A DNA stretch of 64,000 nt from Bacteroidia bacterium (lineage in GTDB: Bacteria; Bacteroidota; Bacteroidia; Chitinophagales; Chitinophagaceae): positions 25,997 through 89,996 of the forward strand of contig JAUIBA010000016.1 of NCBI GenBank assembly GCA_030427635.1, given 5' to 3'. Shown in pieces: positions 19,520 to 28,592 of this stretch. The notes beneath the pieces are model-generated. The model had not been told where the DNA came from and did no database searches. It saw nothing but the letters and a program-made list of their open reading frames with translations. How positions within the stretch are numbered: position 1 is the stretch's first letter; each line of letters begins with the position of its first letter. A program made the translations under genes and the position numbers.

Positions 19520-20002
19520 ATGGCATTAAAAACCATACATAAACATACCATTATATATGGTGTTTCGTTGGCTGCGCTGGCTTTACTGCTTCAGTGGCTG
19601 CAATGGCGTTTTGTTATTGTGCAGCATTCCTATGAGATATTTATTGGTGTTATTGCACTCCTGTTTACCATGCTTGGGGTATGGCTGGCACTAAGACTGA
19701 TGAAGCCGGCTAAAGAAACCATTGTTGTAGAACGAGAGGTTATTATAACAAAAGAGGTCCCCGCTTCATCTCCGGCAATAGTACCTGCGGAAAAAGTACT
19801 GGAGTCAACTGGTATCAGCAGTCGTGAGCTGGAAGTGCTACAGCTTATGGCGAGGGGTATGAGTAATCAGGAAATAGCAGAAAATCTGTATGTATCACTC
19901 AACACTGTGAAAACGCATGTATCCAATATTTTTATCAAGCTGGATGTTAAACGTCGTACTCAGGCAGTAGAACAGGCCAGAAAAACAGGACTGATAGAGT
20001 AA
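19520..20002 (+). CDS. Membrane-anchored LuxR-type HTH transcription factor
   Basis: 160 residues from the ATG at 19520. Two transmembrane helices (about 10-32 and 38-60) are followed by a short linker and a C-terminal LuxR/GerE helix-turn-helix (about 98-160). The latter has SSRELEVLQLMARGMSNQEI and VSLNTVKTHVSNIF, a textbook match. No receiver or ligand domain is present, so activity would have to be controlled at the membrane or by a partner. The DUF4199 membrane gene about 110 bases downstream is a likely partner. Confidence 0.88.
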   Translation: MALKTIHKHTIIYGVSLAALALLLQWLQWRFVIVQHSYEIFIGVIALLFTMLGVWLALRLMKPAKETIVVEREVIITKEVPASSPAIVPAEKVLESTGISSRELEVLQLMARGMSNQEIAENLYVSLNTVKTHVSNIFIKLDVKRRTQAVEQARKTGLIE

Positions 20003-20111
20003 TTCTATCCCTCTTACGGGTGAAAAAGTGCCACATAGCATCAAAATCACCCTTTAGTATGAATGGCTCGTACCATTGCCACCTCATATTTGCACCACAA
20101 AACAAAATGTT

Positions 20112-20645
20112 ATGAAGAAAATAATTATTATTTGTGGCCTTATATCAGGCACTGTTGTATCTGTCTCCATGGCCATTGGTATGTCTATGTGTGCCAGCAA
20201 CCCCGACTATGAGGGTAGTATGATAGTAGGCTATGCCTCTATGGTACTGGCATTCTCACTCATATTTGTTGGTGTGAAAAATTACAGGGACAAGCATAAT
20301 GATGGTGCTATCACTTTTGGTAAGGCATTCAGCATAGGTGCATACATAGCACTGATAGCATCTACTATTTATGTGGCTACGTGGGCAGTGGAATATAACT
20401 TCTTTATGCCAGACTTTATGGATAAGTATACTGCACATATGGCATCTGAGGCACAGAAAGCCGGAATATCGGGGCAGGGCCTGAAAGAAAAGCTGAAGCA
20501 GATAGAAAAATATAAGGAGATGTATAAAAATCCCATATATTTTACCTTGATGACTTACACTGAAATATTGCCTGTAGGTATTCTGGTAAGTCTCGTAGCA
20601 GCGGCAATACTGCGAAAAAAGCCGGCACAAAAATATGCTGCCTGA
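20112..20645 (+). CDS. DUF4199 domain membrane protein
   Basis: 177 residues from the ATG at 20112, the start giving MKKIIIICGLISGTVVSVSM as the first membrane helix. Four hydrophobic helices are visible: about 5-25, 38-55, 75-95 and 145-165. FGKAFSIGAYIALIASTIYV and the helical EAQKAGISGQGLKEKLKQIE before the last helix fit the DUF4199 family of Bacteroidota membrane proteins. Function unknown. A near-consensus CATATTTG lies upstream, so it may also have its own promoter. A strong terminator follows. Confidence 0.8.
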   Translation: MKKIIIICGLISGTVVSVSMAIGMSMCASNPDYEGSMIVGYASMVLAFSLIFVGVKNYRDKHNDGAITFGKAFSIGAYIALIASTIYVATWAVEYNFFMPDFMDKYTAHMASEAQKAGISGQGLKEKLKQIEKYKEMYKNPIYFTLMTYTEILPVGILVSLVAAAILRKKPAQKYAA

Positions 20646-20656
20646 TGATATTAGGG

Positions 20657-20692
20657 AATAAAGGTGAGCAATCAGTATTGCTCACCTTTATT
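20657..20692. terminator. Bidirectional terminator between DUF4199 gene and purC
   Basis: A perfect 16-base stem AATAAAGGTGAGCAAT / ATTGCTCACCTTTATT with a four-base CAGT loop, between convergent genes. Confidence 0.85.
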
Positions 20693-20721
20693 ATATAGTG
20701 CATTATTTATTCACCGTTTTA

Positions 20722-21642
20722 CTATGGCAGCTGCTTCAGTACTTCTTCCAGCTTAGCCTGCTGCTCAGCATAATTCATATCATGCTTATGGAAGGTCTTA
20801 CCTGTTACCATTTCAAACAGCTCAATGTAGCGCTCAGAAACACGGCCTATCACTTCTTCTGTCATTTCAGGTATCTGCTGTCCTTCCTGTCCCTGGAAGC
20901 CGTTTTCCATCAGCCACTCGCGCACAAACTCTTTAGACAGCTGTTTCTGCTGCTCGCCTTTTCTCTGACGCTCATCAAAACCTTCTATGTAGAAGTAGCG
21001 GGATGAATCAGGAGTGTGTATTTCGTCTATCAGATAGATTTTACCATCTATATGGCCAAACTCATATTTGGTATCAACGAGTATCAATCCGCGCTCTTTT
21101 GCAATTTCGCGACCACGCTCAAACAGTGCAAGTGTGTATTTTTCCAGCTGCTCATATTCCTTTTCAGGAATAAGCCCTGTTGCAATGATCTCCTCGCGTG
21201 ATATATCTTCATCATGTCCCTCATGCGCTTTTGTAGTAGGGGTGATGATGGGCTTTTCAAAGAAATCGTTCTCTTTCATTCCCTCAGGCAATGGTACACC
21301 GCACAGTTCGCGTTTGCCGCTCTTGTAAGTGCGCCATGCATGGCCTGTCAGGTTGCCGCGAACTACCATTTCTATAGGATATGTTTCGCATTTATAACCA
21401 ATGGTCACATTGGGCAGTGGAACATTAATCATCCAGTTTGGCACGATGTCTTTTGTGGCATCAAGAAACTGGGCTGCAATCTGGTTCAGCACCTGTCCCT
21501 TATATGGGATGGGGCGGGGGAGTACTACGTCGAATGCGGAAATGCGGTCACTTACCAGCATCACGATATACTTATCGTTGATGGTATAAACGTCACGCAC
21601 TTTTCCTTTATAGAAATTAGTCTGGCCAGGTAGTTGCATCAT
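20722..21642 (-). CDS. purC: Phosphoribosylaminoimidazole-succinocarboxamide (SAICAR) synthase
   Basis: 306 residues, the longer form of the family. It joins CAIR with aspartate using ATP in purine synthesis. Visible signatures are [12 protein letters not shown] near the N-terminus, [12 protein letters not shown], the substrate-binding [18 protein letters not shown], and LVDTKYEFG with [13 protein letters not shown]. No other purine gene is adjacent. A second ATG directly follows the first, so either may be used. Convergent with the DUF4199 gene and divergent from the peroxiredoxin gene. Confidence 0.96.
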   Translation of the reverse strand: MMQLPGQTNFYKGKVRDVYTINDKYIVMLVSDRISAFDVVLPRPIPYKGQVLNQIAAQFLDATKDIVPNWMINVPLPNVTIGYKCETYPIEMVVRGNLTGHAWRTYKSGKRELCGVPLPEGMKENDFFEKPIITPTTKAHEGHDEDISREEIIATGLIPEKEYEQLEKYTLALFERGREIAKERGLILVDTKYEFGHIDGKIYLIDEIHTPDSSRYFYIEGFDERQRKGEQQKQLSKEFVREWLMENGFQGQEGQQIPEMTEEVIGRVSERYIELFEMVTGKTFHKHDMNYAEQQAKLEEVLKQLP

Positions 21643-21683
21643 AGTTTGCTTATTTTTAGCGTGTATGAAAATAAAAAGGAGTG

Positions 21684-21691
21684 CAAAGATA
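21684..21691 (-). promoter_or_regulatory. Bacteroidota -7 element TATCTTTG before purC
   Basis: Minus-strand exact TAnnTTTG match about 42 bases upstream of the purC start codon. The -33 position is not a clear TTG. Confidence 0.45.
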
Positions 21692-21917
21692 GGGGGATTT
21701 GATATTCGAAACTTATTTGTATTGATATAGCCTATCTCTATTCTGTAACGTTATGAGAATCATAACATTTTCATGTATTTCAGTTCTCTCTTGCTATGTT
21801 TTACCGGTATAATATATCTCGTCATTGATGCGGGTATGATGAGGGGTTGCCTGCTGTGTGATATATGTCACTGAATACGTCTTGTGTAGTTGTGAAATTT
21901 GTAGAAAAACAAACACA

Positions 21918-22628
21918 ATGGAAAACACAGAACAGATAAACACAATGCCCCGTATAGGCGACAAAGCACCTGCATTCAAAGCCGTAACTACTCAGGGAGA
22001 AATCAACTTCCCCGCCGACTATGCCGGTAAGTGGGTGATACTCTTCAGTCATCCTGCAGACTTTACTCCTGTATGTACCTCCGAGTTCATGACGTTTGCA
22101 CATATGGAGCCGGAGTTTAATGCGCTTAACTGCAGTCTGGTAGGGCTGTCGGTAGATGGGCTGTACAGTCATATAGCATGGCTGCGTACCATAAAGGAGA
22201 AGATTGAGTATAAGGGAATGAAAGATATAGAGGTGACATTCCCGCTTATAGAAGACATAACTATGGATGTAGCTAAGAAGTATGGCATGATACAGCCGGG
22301 CGAAAGCTCTACCAAAGCTGTGCGTGCAGTATTCTTCATAGACCCCGCCGGTACTATACGGGCTATGATTTACTATCCGCTGTCTATGGGCAGGAACTTT
22401 GATGAAATTAAGCGCGCACTCATAGCTATGCAGGCCGCAGATAAGTATGCAATAGCTACTCCTGCCGACTGGAAGCCGGGCGATGATGTGATTATACCCA
22501 CTGCCGGCTCCTGCGGTGTGGCAAAAGAGCGTATGGAGAACAAAGACGAAATGACATGCCACGACTGGTTTTTCTGCACAAAGCCACTGGCAAAGGAAAA
22601 AATAGATGCACTGGGCACTACAGCGTAA
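21918..22628 (+). CDS. Peroxiredoxin, Prx6/archaeal-like subfamily
   Basis: 236 residues from the ATG at 21918. It reduces peroxides through the peroxidatic cysteine C53 in FSHPADFTPVCTSE. SVDGLYSHIAWLRTI and the long C-terminal arm are typical of the Prx6 (1-Cys) group. Three further cysteines near the C-terminus (C199 in GSCGVAKE, C214 and C220 in CHDWFFC) resemble the archaeal-type enzymes, which use C-terminal cysteines for resolution. Cytoplasmic, with no signal peptide. Recycling partner not encoded nearby. Confidence 0.93.
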   Translation: MENTEQINTMPRIGDKAPAFKAVTTQGEINFPADYAGKWVILFSHPADFTPVCTSEFMTFAHMEPEFNALNCSLVGLSVDGLYSHIAWLRTIKEKIEYKGMKDIEVTFPLIEDITMDVAKKYGMIQPGESSTKAVRAVFFIDPAGTIRAMIYYPLSMGRNFDEIKRALIAMQAADKYAIATPADWKPGDDVIIPTAGSCGVAKERMENKDEMTCHDWFFCTKPLAKEKIDALGTTA

Positions 22629-22802
22629 TTACAGCTCACGGGAATGGGTGGTAATGTTGATGAGGTTGCCTCGCTTATGCGGGGCAGCTTTTTTGTTTTG
22701 ATACTTTATTCAAAAAAAATCCGGAAAAACTGGTTACATAGTTGCGGATAGTTCATTAATGATGATAGAAGCATTATTCACGTTTTCAAAACCATTCATG
22801 CT

Positions 22803-23744
22803 ATGATGTACCGTACCGTAATAACAATGATATGCCTGGTAACACTACTTACAGCAACAGGAAATGTAAATGCTCAGCAGAGTGCCGACCCCGGGGTGCC
22901 GGATACCTATCGTACTGAGGCTGCCGTAACGCGGGAGTGGCAATGGCCACGTACGGATAACGGAGTTTATGGTAGTCTGCCTGCCAGAGCCAATGTGGAG
23001 CAACCATTGTCATGGGAGCCATTAAGGGGGGATGATATTATGTGGCACAAAAGAGTATGGAGGGAGGTAAATGTACTGGAGCTGCAGAATGCTGCCTTGC
23101 GGTATGCGGGTGATGAACATACCGGTGGTGGTATGTTCATAGAGATACTGATGGATGCCATAAGCCGGGGAAAGGTGACGGCATATAATACGGTTGATGA
23201 CCGCTTTACAACCATACTGAGCAGGGAAGAACTGCATGATATGGTAGTGGGTAAGCCCGATACAGAGGAGGTGTACGAGCTGGATGGGACATCGGTTATA
23301 AGAATAATAGAACATAGTTTTAATCCGGCTACGGTTACTAAATACAGGGTGATGGAAGACTGGATGGTGGATCGTAATACCGGCCGTATGGTGGTACGAC
23401 TGGTAGGTATAGCTCCGGTGAGGGATGTGTATGGGGCAGATGGACAGTACCGTGGGCCACAGGCAATGTTCTGGTTATACTATCCTGCGGTGCGTGGCCT
23501 GCTGGCCAGGTATAAAGTAGCTACAGCCGGTAATGATGCGCTGCGGCCTACATGGGATGATTTTTTTGAAGGGCGCATGTTTTCTTCCCGCATTACCAAA
23601 GTGAGTAACATTCACGGGAGCTATCCCGGCTCATATGGGGAAAGCTTTGCCGAAAAAGGGCTTTCATCCATGGAAGCATTGTATGAGGGCCAGAGGGTAG
23701 CCGATGGTATTAATGCCAGGGAGCAGGACATGTGGACCTACTAA
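22803..23744 (+). CDS. gldN: GldN-family gliding motility / T9SS protein, orphan copy
   Basis: 313 residues with a signal peptide (cleavage near 25, VNAQQ). IMWHKRVWREVNVLELQNAA, GKVTAYNTVDDRFTTILS and the tail are characteristic of GldN/PorN. That protein forms the periplasmic ring of the type IX secretion system with GldK. Normally it is the last gene of gldKLMN, but here it stands alone between the peroxiredoxin gene and a convergent membrane-protein gene. It may be a paralogue of the main copy. No clear -7 element is seen upstream. Confidence 0.85.
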   Translation: MMYRTVITMICLVTLLTATGNVNAQQSADPGVPDTYRTEAAVTREWQWPRTDNGVYGSLPARANVEQPLSWEPLRGDDIMWHKRVWREVNVLELQNAALRYAGDEHTGGGMFIEILMDAISRGKVTAYNTVDDRFTTILSREELHDMVVGKPDTEEVYELDGTSVIRIIEHSFNPATVTKYRVMEDWMVDRNTGRMVVRLVGIAPVRDVYGADGQYRGPQAMFWLYYPAVRGLLARYKVATAGNDALRPTWDDFFEGRMFSSRITKVSNIHGSYPGSYGESFAEKGLSSMEALYEGQRVADGINAREQDMWTY

Positions 23745-23833
23745 TGGTCGTTGCTTTATACAGGTCACAGTATCGGTACTCATTATTGCGAGGGGGGCTG
23801 GTGCTGTGACTTTTTTTTATGGCTACTACATAA

Positions 23834-24949
23834 CTACTGTTCTTTAAAGAGTCTCAGGGGGGCGCGTATTGTATCATCGGTATCGGTGTCTTTTACTGTT
23901 TTTGTGCTAAGTGATATGCGGGTAGATGCATACTTGTCCTTCTTTCCGGTTATAACAATATCCCGGTGCAGCGGCAGTATAAACTGAAAGTTTCCATCGG
24001 CAGATATGATAGTCTGTTCTTTGCCGCTATCGTCTTTCAGCGTGACAGTGACTCCTGTTATTGCCTCCTGTGTGTGCAGGTCTATAATGTTGCCTATAAG
24101 TACTATCTGTGGCTGGTGTGGTATGTCAGTTGATGTTTTCTTTGTCTTCGCCTGCTTTATCTTATCTGTAGCCTGATGTGCAGTGGGTTCCGGAGATGCC
24201 GTGTCATTATTGACTGCCGGCTGTACTACAGGTGTGCTATGCAAATGGTGTGTACTATCGGTAACCGGAGAGGTAACTAATGTGTTGATGGTGCGCTGTT
24301 GCTTTTTACGGCTTTCAAACACTTTTACAATAGTAACAGTAGTAACTGTAAATATTGCCGCTGCTGCTGCAAAACGAAAGAACATGAATGGTATGGAGCG
24401 GAGCGGTTTCTGAACGCTCACCGTGGGTTGTGGCTGTTTATCCCATTCCTTCAGTTGCGCTTTTAGTTGCGCTCTTGTTTCGGCATGCTGTGTGGCTTTA
24501 AATGCCTGTGTTATTTCCTCGTCGGTAACAGGTATATCTGTATTGTGCAGCTCATCTTTTATGTCTGTATGTGAGGATAGGGTAATGGCAGCCAGTATAT
24601 CTTTCTGCCATGCTACATCTTCACTAAACGATGCATTGCCAGCAGCCAGCAGATGTTGTGCCGAAGGGGTACTTTCTCCGGCACAATAGAGGGTAGCTAT
24701 ATGGCATATATAAGTAGTTCTGAGAGCAGCCATGTGTGCTGCAAATTCGGTAGCGTGTGGTATGTCATATTTACCGGCGAAGCCATATAGTTGAGTACAC
24801 TGCTCATCTGCATCTATTATCAGTTCGTTGAATGATATCCAGAAAACATCACCGTCTGTAAGCAACTGCTGTAAGGCAGGTGCCTGTGCTGCCACCTCAG
24901 TAAGCGGTGGCAGGAACAGCTCTTGTAATATTTCCAGATCAGCCCTCAT
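23834..24949 (-). CDS. Sigma-factor-coupled membrane protein, anti-sigma-like, with C-terminal carboxypeptidase-regulatory-like domain
   Basis: 371 residues. A cytoplasmic, mostly helical N-terminal part (about 1-180) is followed by one transmembrane helix (about 187-210, FRFAAAAAIFTVTTVTIVKV). A low-complexity Thr/Pro-rich linker leads to a C-terminal beta-sandwich-like domain (about 285-365, IVLIGNIIDLHTQEAITGVT and ADGNFQFILPL) of the CarboxypepD_reg type. Its ATG overlaps the sigma gene stop as ATGA, so translation is coupled. By analogy with sigma/anti-sigma pairs it probably sequesters the sigma factor and senses an envelope signal. That role is inferred; no anti-sigma zinc motif is visible. 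Confidence 0.65.
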   Translation of the reverse strand: MRADLEILQELFLPPLTEVAAQAPALQQLLTDGDVFWISFNELIIDADEQCTQLYGFAGKYDIPHATEFAAHMAALRTTYICHIATLYCAGESTPSAQHLLAAGNASFSEDVAWQKDILAAITLSSHTDIKDELHNTDIPVTDEEITQAFKATQHAETRAQLKAQLKEWDKQPQPTVSVQKPLRSIPFMFFRFAAAAAIFTVTTVTIVKVFESRKKQQRTINTLVTSPVTDSTHHLHSTPVVQPAVNNDTASPEPTAHQATDKIKQAKTKKTSTDIPHQPQIVLIGNIIDLHTQEAITGVTVTLKDDSGKEQTIISADGNFQFILPLHRDIVITGKKDKYASTRISLSTKTVKDTDTDDTIRAPLRLFKEQ

Positions 24950-25551
24950 TTCTTTTTATTAAGGTAACTGTATGCAATTGTTTTTAACTTTTCCCGGCAC
25001 AGGTAATTCTTATTCCTGGCTATCTGCTCATTACTGTAGCCAAAGTGAGCTGCAACCTGTTTCATAGACAGCCCTTTGTAGTGTACCAGCTGCAGCAGTT
25101 CATAGCAGTCGCCTTTATGCTTCATTGCTGCCAGCGCTTTTACTATAGCCTGTACCCGTTCTGTATTAATGTCCTCACCGGCAGGATGTAACCAGTCGGT
25201 GATATGTTTATCATATTCCCCTGCTATGTATGACTCCTGCAGCGCTGCATTTCTGGCTTCCTGCCGTAGTTGCTGTAATAGCTGGTTACGACATACGGAG
25301 TTCAGATAGGTTTGCAGTGAGCAGGTGAGCTGCAATTGCCTGTCGCGACATTTTTCGTAAAGAACAATGAGTGCATCGTGATATATATCAGTGAGCTGGT
25401 GGCTACCGGCAGTGGGGTATATACTATGCATGAATTTTATGCAGTACTCTCTGGTACGCTCCTGTATACATTTTAGCCATGCTGTATCTTCTGCCAGAAG
25501 TGTCAGCAGCTGATTGTCGGTATATGTATTACAGTCAGGAGAATGGCTCAT
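24946..25551 (-). CDS. Sigma-70 family RNA polymerase sigma factor
   Basis: 201 residues from the ATG at 25551; an in-frame ATG at 25611 would add 20 residues that look unlike the family. Region 2 is visible as LTDIYHDALIVLYEKC plus SLQTYLNSVCRNQLLQQLRQ. Region 4 is the helix-turn-helix GLSMKQVAAHFGYSNEQIAR near the C-terminus. The size and two-region layout fit the ECF-like sigma factors of Bacteroidota. Its stop overlaps the start of the membrane protein gene by four bases, which suggests that the latter regulates it. No TonB receptor or Sus genes are next to the pair. Confidence 0.82.
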   Translation of the reverse strand: MSHSPDCNTYTDNQLLTLLAEDTAWLKCIQERTREYCIKFMHSIYPTAGSHQLTDIYHDALIVLYEKCRDRQLQLTCSLQTYLNSVCRNQLLQQLRQEARNAALQESYIAGEYDKHITDWLHPAGEDINTERVQAIVKALAAMKHKGDCYELLQLVHYKGLSMKQVAAHFGYSNEQIARNKNYLCREKLKTIAYSYLNKKK

Positions 25552-25651
25552 GTACGGCAGGCGTATGTATGTAATATAGCGAATACTGCCTGTATGCTGT
25601 GCATATCCCACACTATTTTGTTAACTTCATCTATACTCATTTTACATTGTT

Positions 25652-27124
25652 TTGCATCAGTATTCAAGAGGTAAATTCATAAAACTGGCAGCAGCAGCCG
25701 GGGCTGCAGTATGGCTGGATGCCTGCGGGCTGGGACGTGGTAAGAAAGCCGGACAAACAGCTACTGCTGTGGACACCCTGCCGGAGGTGCCTGCAACCCT
25801 GGTACCAGAACCACCCGCACCTATGCTACCCACAATGGTGAGCAGCGGCGACCCCCGTTATGATATACTGCGGCTGGGCTATAACAGGCGTATAGATTAT
25901 CATCCGGAAACAATAGCTCTTTGTCGTACTACTGAAGATGTATCGGAGGCGGTGCGCTATGCCCGTAGCCGAAAGTTGCCGATAGCAGTGAAAAGTGGTG
26001 GTCATAGTATGGAAGGGTATTCGTGCAATGATGGTGGCATGGTTATTAACATGGGGCATATGAATGAGGTGACACTGTCGGCTGATGGCATGCTTACTGC
26101 GGGCCCCGGGTGTACCCTCAGCAGGCTGTATGACTACTTGCTGCCTCAGGGCAGATTGCTGCCTGCGGGCTCCTGTGGCAGTGTGGGCCTGGGTGGGCTT
26201 ACGCTGGGTGGCGGTTATGGCCTTTTTGCCCGTAAGTATGGCCTTACCTGCGATCATCTTATAGCAGCAACTATGGTGGATGGCAATGGGAATGTACATA
26301 AAGTAATGGGTGATGATGAACTGATGTGGGCGCTAAGGGGTGGTGGAACAGGCAACTTTGGTATCGTTACAGAAATGCAGTTCAGCACTCAGCGGGCACC
26401 TGCTACATTAAAGGCTATGCACCTGAAGGTGAGCCGGCTTACCGCTATACGCGCCGCATCTATATTAAAGGTGTGGATGGAGGTAGCGGCAGCAATGCCG
26501 GAGTCCTGCTTTTCGGGTTATGTACTGAACGGTGGTACGCTTAATATTCTCATTACAGACTTTGAGCATGACCGGCACGATATCATACCTGTGCTGCAAC
26601 CACTGATAGATGTGGCCGGCCCTGTGACGATACGCAATCCACGACCATTGTATAAAATGCTTCCTAACTATTACGGCCGGGCAAATCCTTTATACTTCAG
26701 GAACTCTTCTGCCGGTTTTTTCAACGGTTATGATGATGTGGCACCTTTCATAGAAGATGTTTTTGATAAAATCATTACCACACCGGGTATGATATATCAG
26801 GTAAATACGCTCGGGGGAGCTATTGCCGATAAGGAGAAAGAATTGCTATCGTGCTATGCACACAGGGCATATCCTTTCATATCGGAGGTGCAGGCTTATC
26901 CCCAGGGCTCCAAAAGTGAAATTCGTACGGCCGCAGCTACATCTTATATACTGAGCACTACCCGTAAGCATGGTGTACTGAATCATTATGTAAATTACTG
27001 CAGCAGCGAATTTGAAAACTGGGAGCAGGCTTATTACGGAGAAAACTATACGCGACTACAGGCTATAAAGCGGAAGTATGATTCTGATAATGCGATACAG
27101 CATCCTCAGAGTGTACGCGGCTGA
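25652..27124 (+). CDS. FAD-linked oxidase (PCMH/BBE type), predicted lipoprotein with bicovalent FAD
   Basis: 490 residues from a TTG start. No ATG is available upstream in frame, and the next internal ATG would remove the export signal. The N-terminus SRGKFIKLAAAAGAAVWLDA runs into a lipobox cysteine (LDACG), suggesting a Tat-like or Sec lipoprotein. The FAD-binding domain has H118 in SGGHSMEGYS and C175 in AGSCGSVGLGG, the two positions that bind FAD covalently in oligosaccharide and berberine-bridge oxidases. LGGGYGLFARKYGL follows. The C-terminus YYGENYTRLQAIKRKYD is the BBE motif. Substrate unknown; sugars or aromatic alcohols are typical. Confidence 0.87.
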   Translation: MHQYSRGKFIKLAAAAGAAVWLDACGLGRGKKAGQTATAVDTLPEVPATLVPEPPAPMLPTMVSSGDPRYDILRLGYNRRIDYHPETIALCRTTEDVSEAVRYARSRKLPIAVKSGGHSMEGYSCNDGGMVINMGHMNEVTLSADGMLTAGPGCTLSRLYDYLLPQGRLLPAGSCGSVGLGGLTLGGGYGLFARKYGLTCDHLIAATMVDGNGNVHKVMGDDELMWALRGGGTGNFGIVTEMQFSTQRAPATLKAMHLKVSRLTAIRAASILKVWMEVAAAMPESCFSGYVLNGGTLNILITDFEHDRHDIIPVLQPLIDVAGPVTIRNPRPLYKMLPNYYGRANPLYFRNSSAGFFNGYDDVAPFIEDVFDKIITTPGMIYQVNTLGGAIADKEKELLSCYAHRAYPFISEVQAYPQGSKSEIRTAAATSYILSTTRKHGVLNHYVNYCSSEFENWEQAYYGENYTRLQAIKRKYDSDNAIQHPQSVRG

Positions 27125-27222
27125 TATCTTACCTGTATGGACGGTGGGTGGTACCGGGTAATGCTTCATGTTCGTGCCTATGATTTGTATGCATCACCAT
27201 GAAGGGCGCTAAGCGTGCTGTA

Positions 27223-27450
27223 ACGACCACCCCAGACGGCAAAAGCGCACGTCTTTTTGTACCTGCCGCAGGCAGGCCATCCCGCTCCTTCCGCCGCGGC
27301 GAGACAAGTGCCAGGAGGAGCGCTTGCCCATATTATGTGGGTGTATGGATAGTGGTATAAGCAGGGCTTTTTTATTGCGTCAGTTATAAACTAACCGAAC
27401 AGAGTGAGTCGTGGGCAGGTTATACTTCAAGTCTGTATCAGTGGGTTTAA
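27223..27450 (+). repeat. Intergenic structured repeat, copy A
   Basis: Two modules. Module 1 (27223-27325) holds CTTTTTGTACCTGCCGCAGG and CCGCCGCGGCGAGACAAGTG. Module 2 (27371-27450) holds TTGCGTCAGTTATAAACT, here with a mutated right arm, then AGAGTGAGTCGTGGGCAGG. Module 1 matches copy B almost base for base over 60 bases. Confidence 0.8.
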
Positions 27451-27459
27451 ATATGTGTT

Positions 27460-28341
27460 TTATAACAGGTTTTCATCGGGGTGGGAAGTTTTATTTTTTT
27501 GTTGCTGCTCTTTTTCTTTCAATATGCGTAAGTGCTTGTTTAGCATTTCTTTAAAAGGTAAATCATCGTCGGGGACGGGGAGATTACTTCCCGAAAAGTT
27601 CGCAAAAATTGCTCGCGATATTTTTTTAATGTCTGGTTTCTTTGTGGCGGGTTCCGGTGTGCTTTCTTTATCTGTATCAGGGGCATGTGATGGGGGCGGT
27701 GGTGCTGAGGGTTGTTCTTTTGCATCATCATGGATGGGTGGCGGTGGGGTGTCCGGTTTCGGCTCTTTTGTGTCAGCAACGGGGTCATCGGGTGGGGCGG
27801 GGTTACGGGCTTCCTCTTCATCTTTCCAGCCTTCCATTGCTTCATCGAATGGGGAAGGTATGAAGCCATTTTTATCGAACTCTGAGGTGAGGAAGCTGTG
27901 CTGATGATAGGGCTGATAGTCGTAAACCATATCATCTACTATGGTGCGGGCTTCATCGGCCAGATGGGGAGCGCGATGGGTGAGTTGCTCCATAAAGGAG
28001 TTAGCCAGCTGCATGTACTCGCTGCCTGAGCAGCGTTTGCTGAGTCTGCTGATAGATGTAGTGAGCTGATGGATAACCTGTGTCTGGTCTTTAGTGATGC
28101 TGACGGCGGAGTAATAATCGCCCAGCCTATCACTAACATATAAGTTGAGCAGGTGATAACATTTGTCCATAATAAGGATAGGCATGTTGCGGACGGAGCG
28201 GCGTAGCTGGTCCCAGTTGCCCTGCTGCGCCCATGAGGTGATAGTGCGGCGGCTAACGCCTACTTCATTGGCAATGGCGGTCTTGGTGAGTGAGGACTGG
28301 AAGTATAGTTCTTCGGCCTGCTGGCGTTGGTTTGTTTTCAT
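27460..28341 (-). CDS. DNA-binding protein with terminase gpP-like N-terminal HTH
   Basis: 293 residues. The N-terminus (about 5-45) reads AEELYFQSSLTKTAIANEVG followed by VSRRTITSWAQQGNWDQL. That is the helix-turn-helix of the gpP/Terminase_5-related family found in phage small terminases and in many stand-alone Bacteroidota proteins. The middle (about 50-170) is helical. About 185-245 is a Pro/Asp/Lys-rich low-complexity linker, and a short charged helix ends the protein. No ATPase or other phage genes are nearby, so it is not evidence of a prophage. It lies between copies A and B of the intergenic repeat. Role unknown; DNA binding is inferred from the HTH. Confidence 0.7.
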   Translation of the reverse strand: MKTNQRQQAEELYFQSSLTKTAIANEVGVSRRTITSWAQQGNWDQLRRSVRNMPILIMDKCYHLLNLYVSDRLGDYYSAVSITKDQTQVIHQLTTSISRLSKRCSGSEYMQLANSFMEQLTHRAPHLADEARTIVDDMVYDYQPYHQHSFLTSEFDKNGFIPSPFDEAMEGWKDEEEARNPAPPDDPVADTKEPKPDTPPPPIHDDAKEQPSAPPPPSHAPDTDKESTPEPATKKPDIKKISRAIFANFSGSNLPVPDDDLPFKEMLNKHLRILKEKEQQQKNKTSHPDENLL

Positions 28342-28592
28342 GTTCAGTGGGTTTAGGTTTATGTTTTTGGGTGTAAAGTTGGGGCTGTTGTATCAGTAGC
28401 GGAAATTGGGTTGCTGTGATATGCCGCTATTTGCATATGGTATGCATTATGGTGCATATGATGTAAAATAGTTTGCAGTGTGGGCGCGGGTTTCGGTGTG
28501 TTTTGTTTTTCTAACCACAAGGGGTACAAGGGTTTCACAAAGTGGATATGTGTGGGATTTTACTGTAGGAAAGGACACAAGTGTGTGGTGTT

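Noticed and set aside
27460..28341. Prophage indicated by the terminase-like gene
   Set aside because: Only the helix-turn-helix matches; there is no ATPase, portal, capsid or other phage gene nearby.
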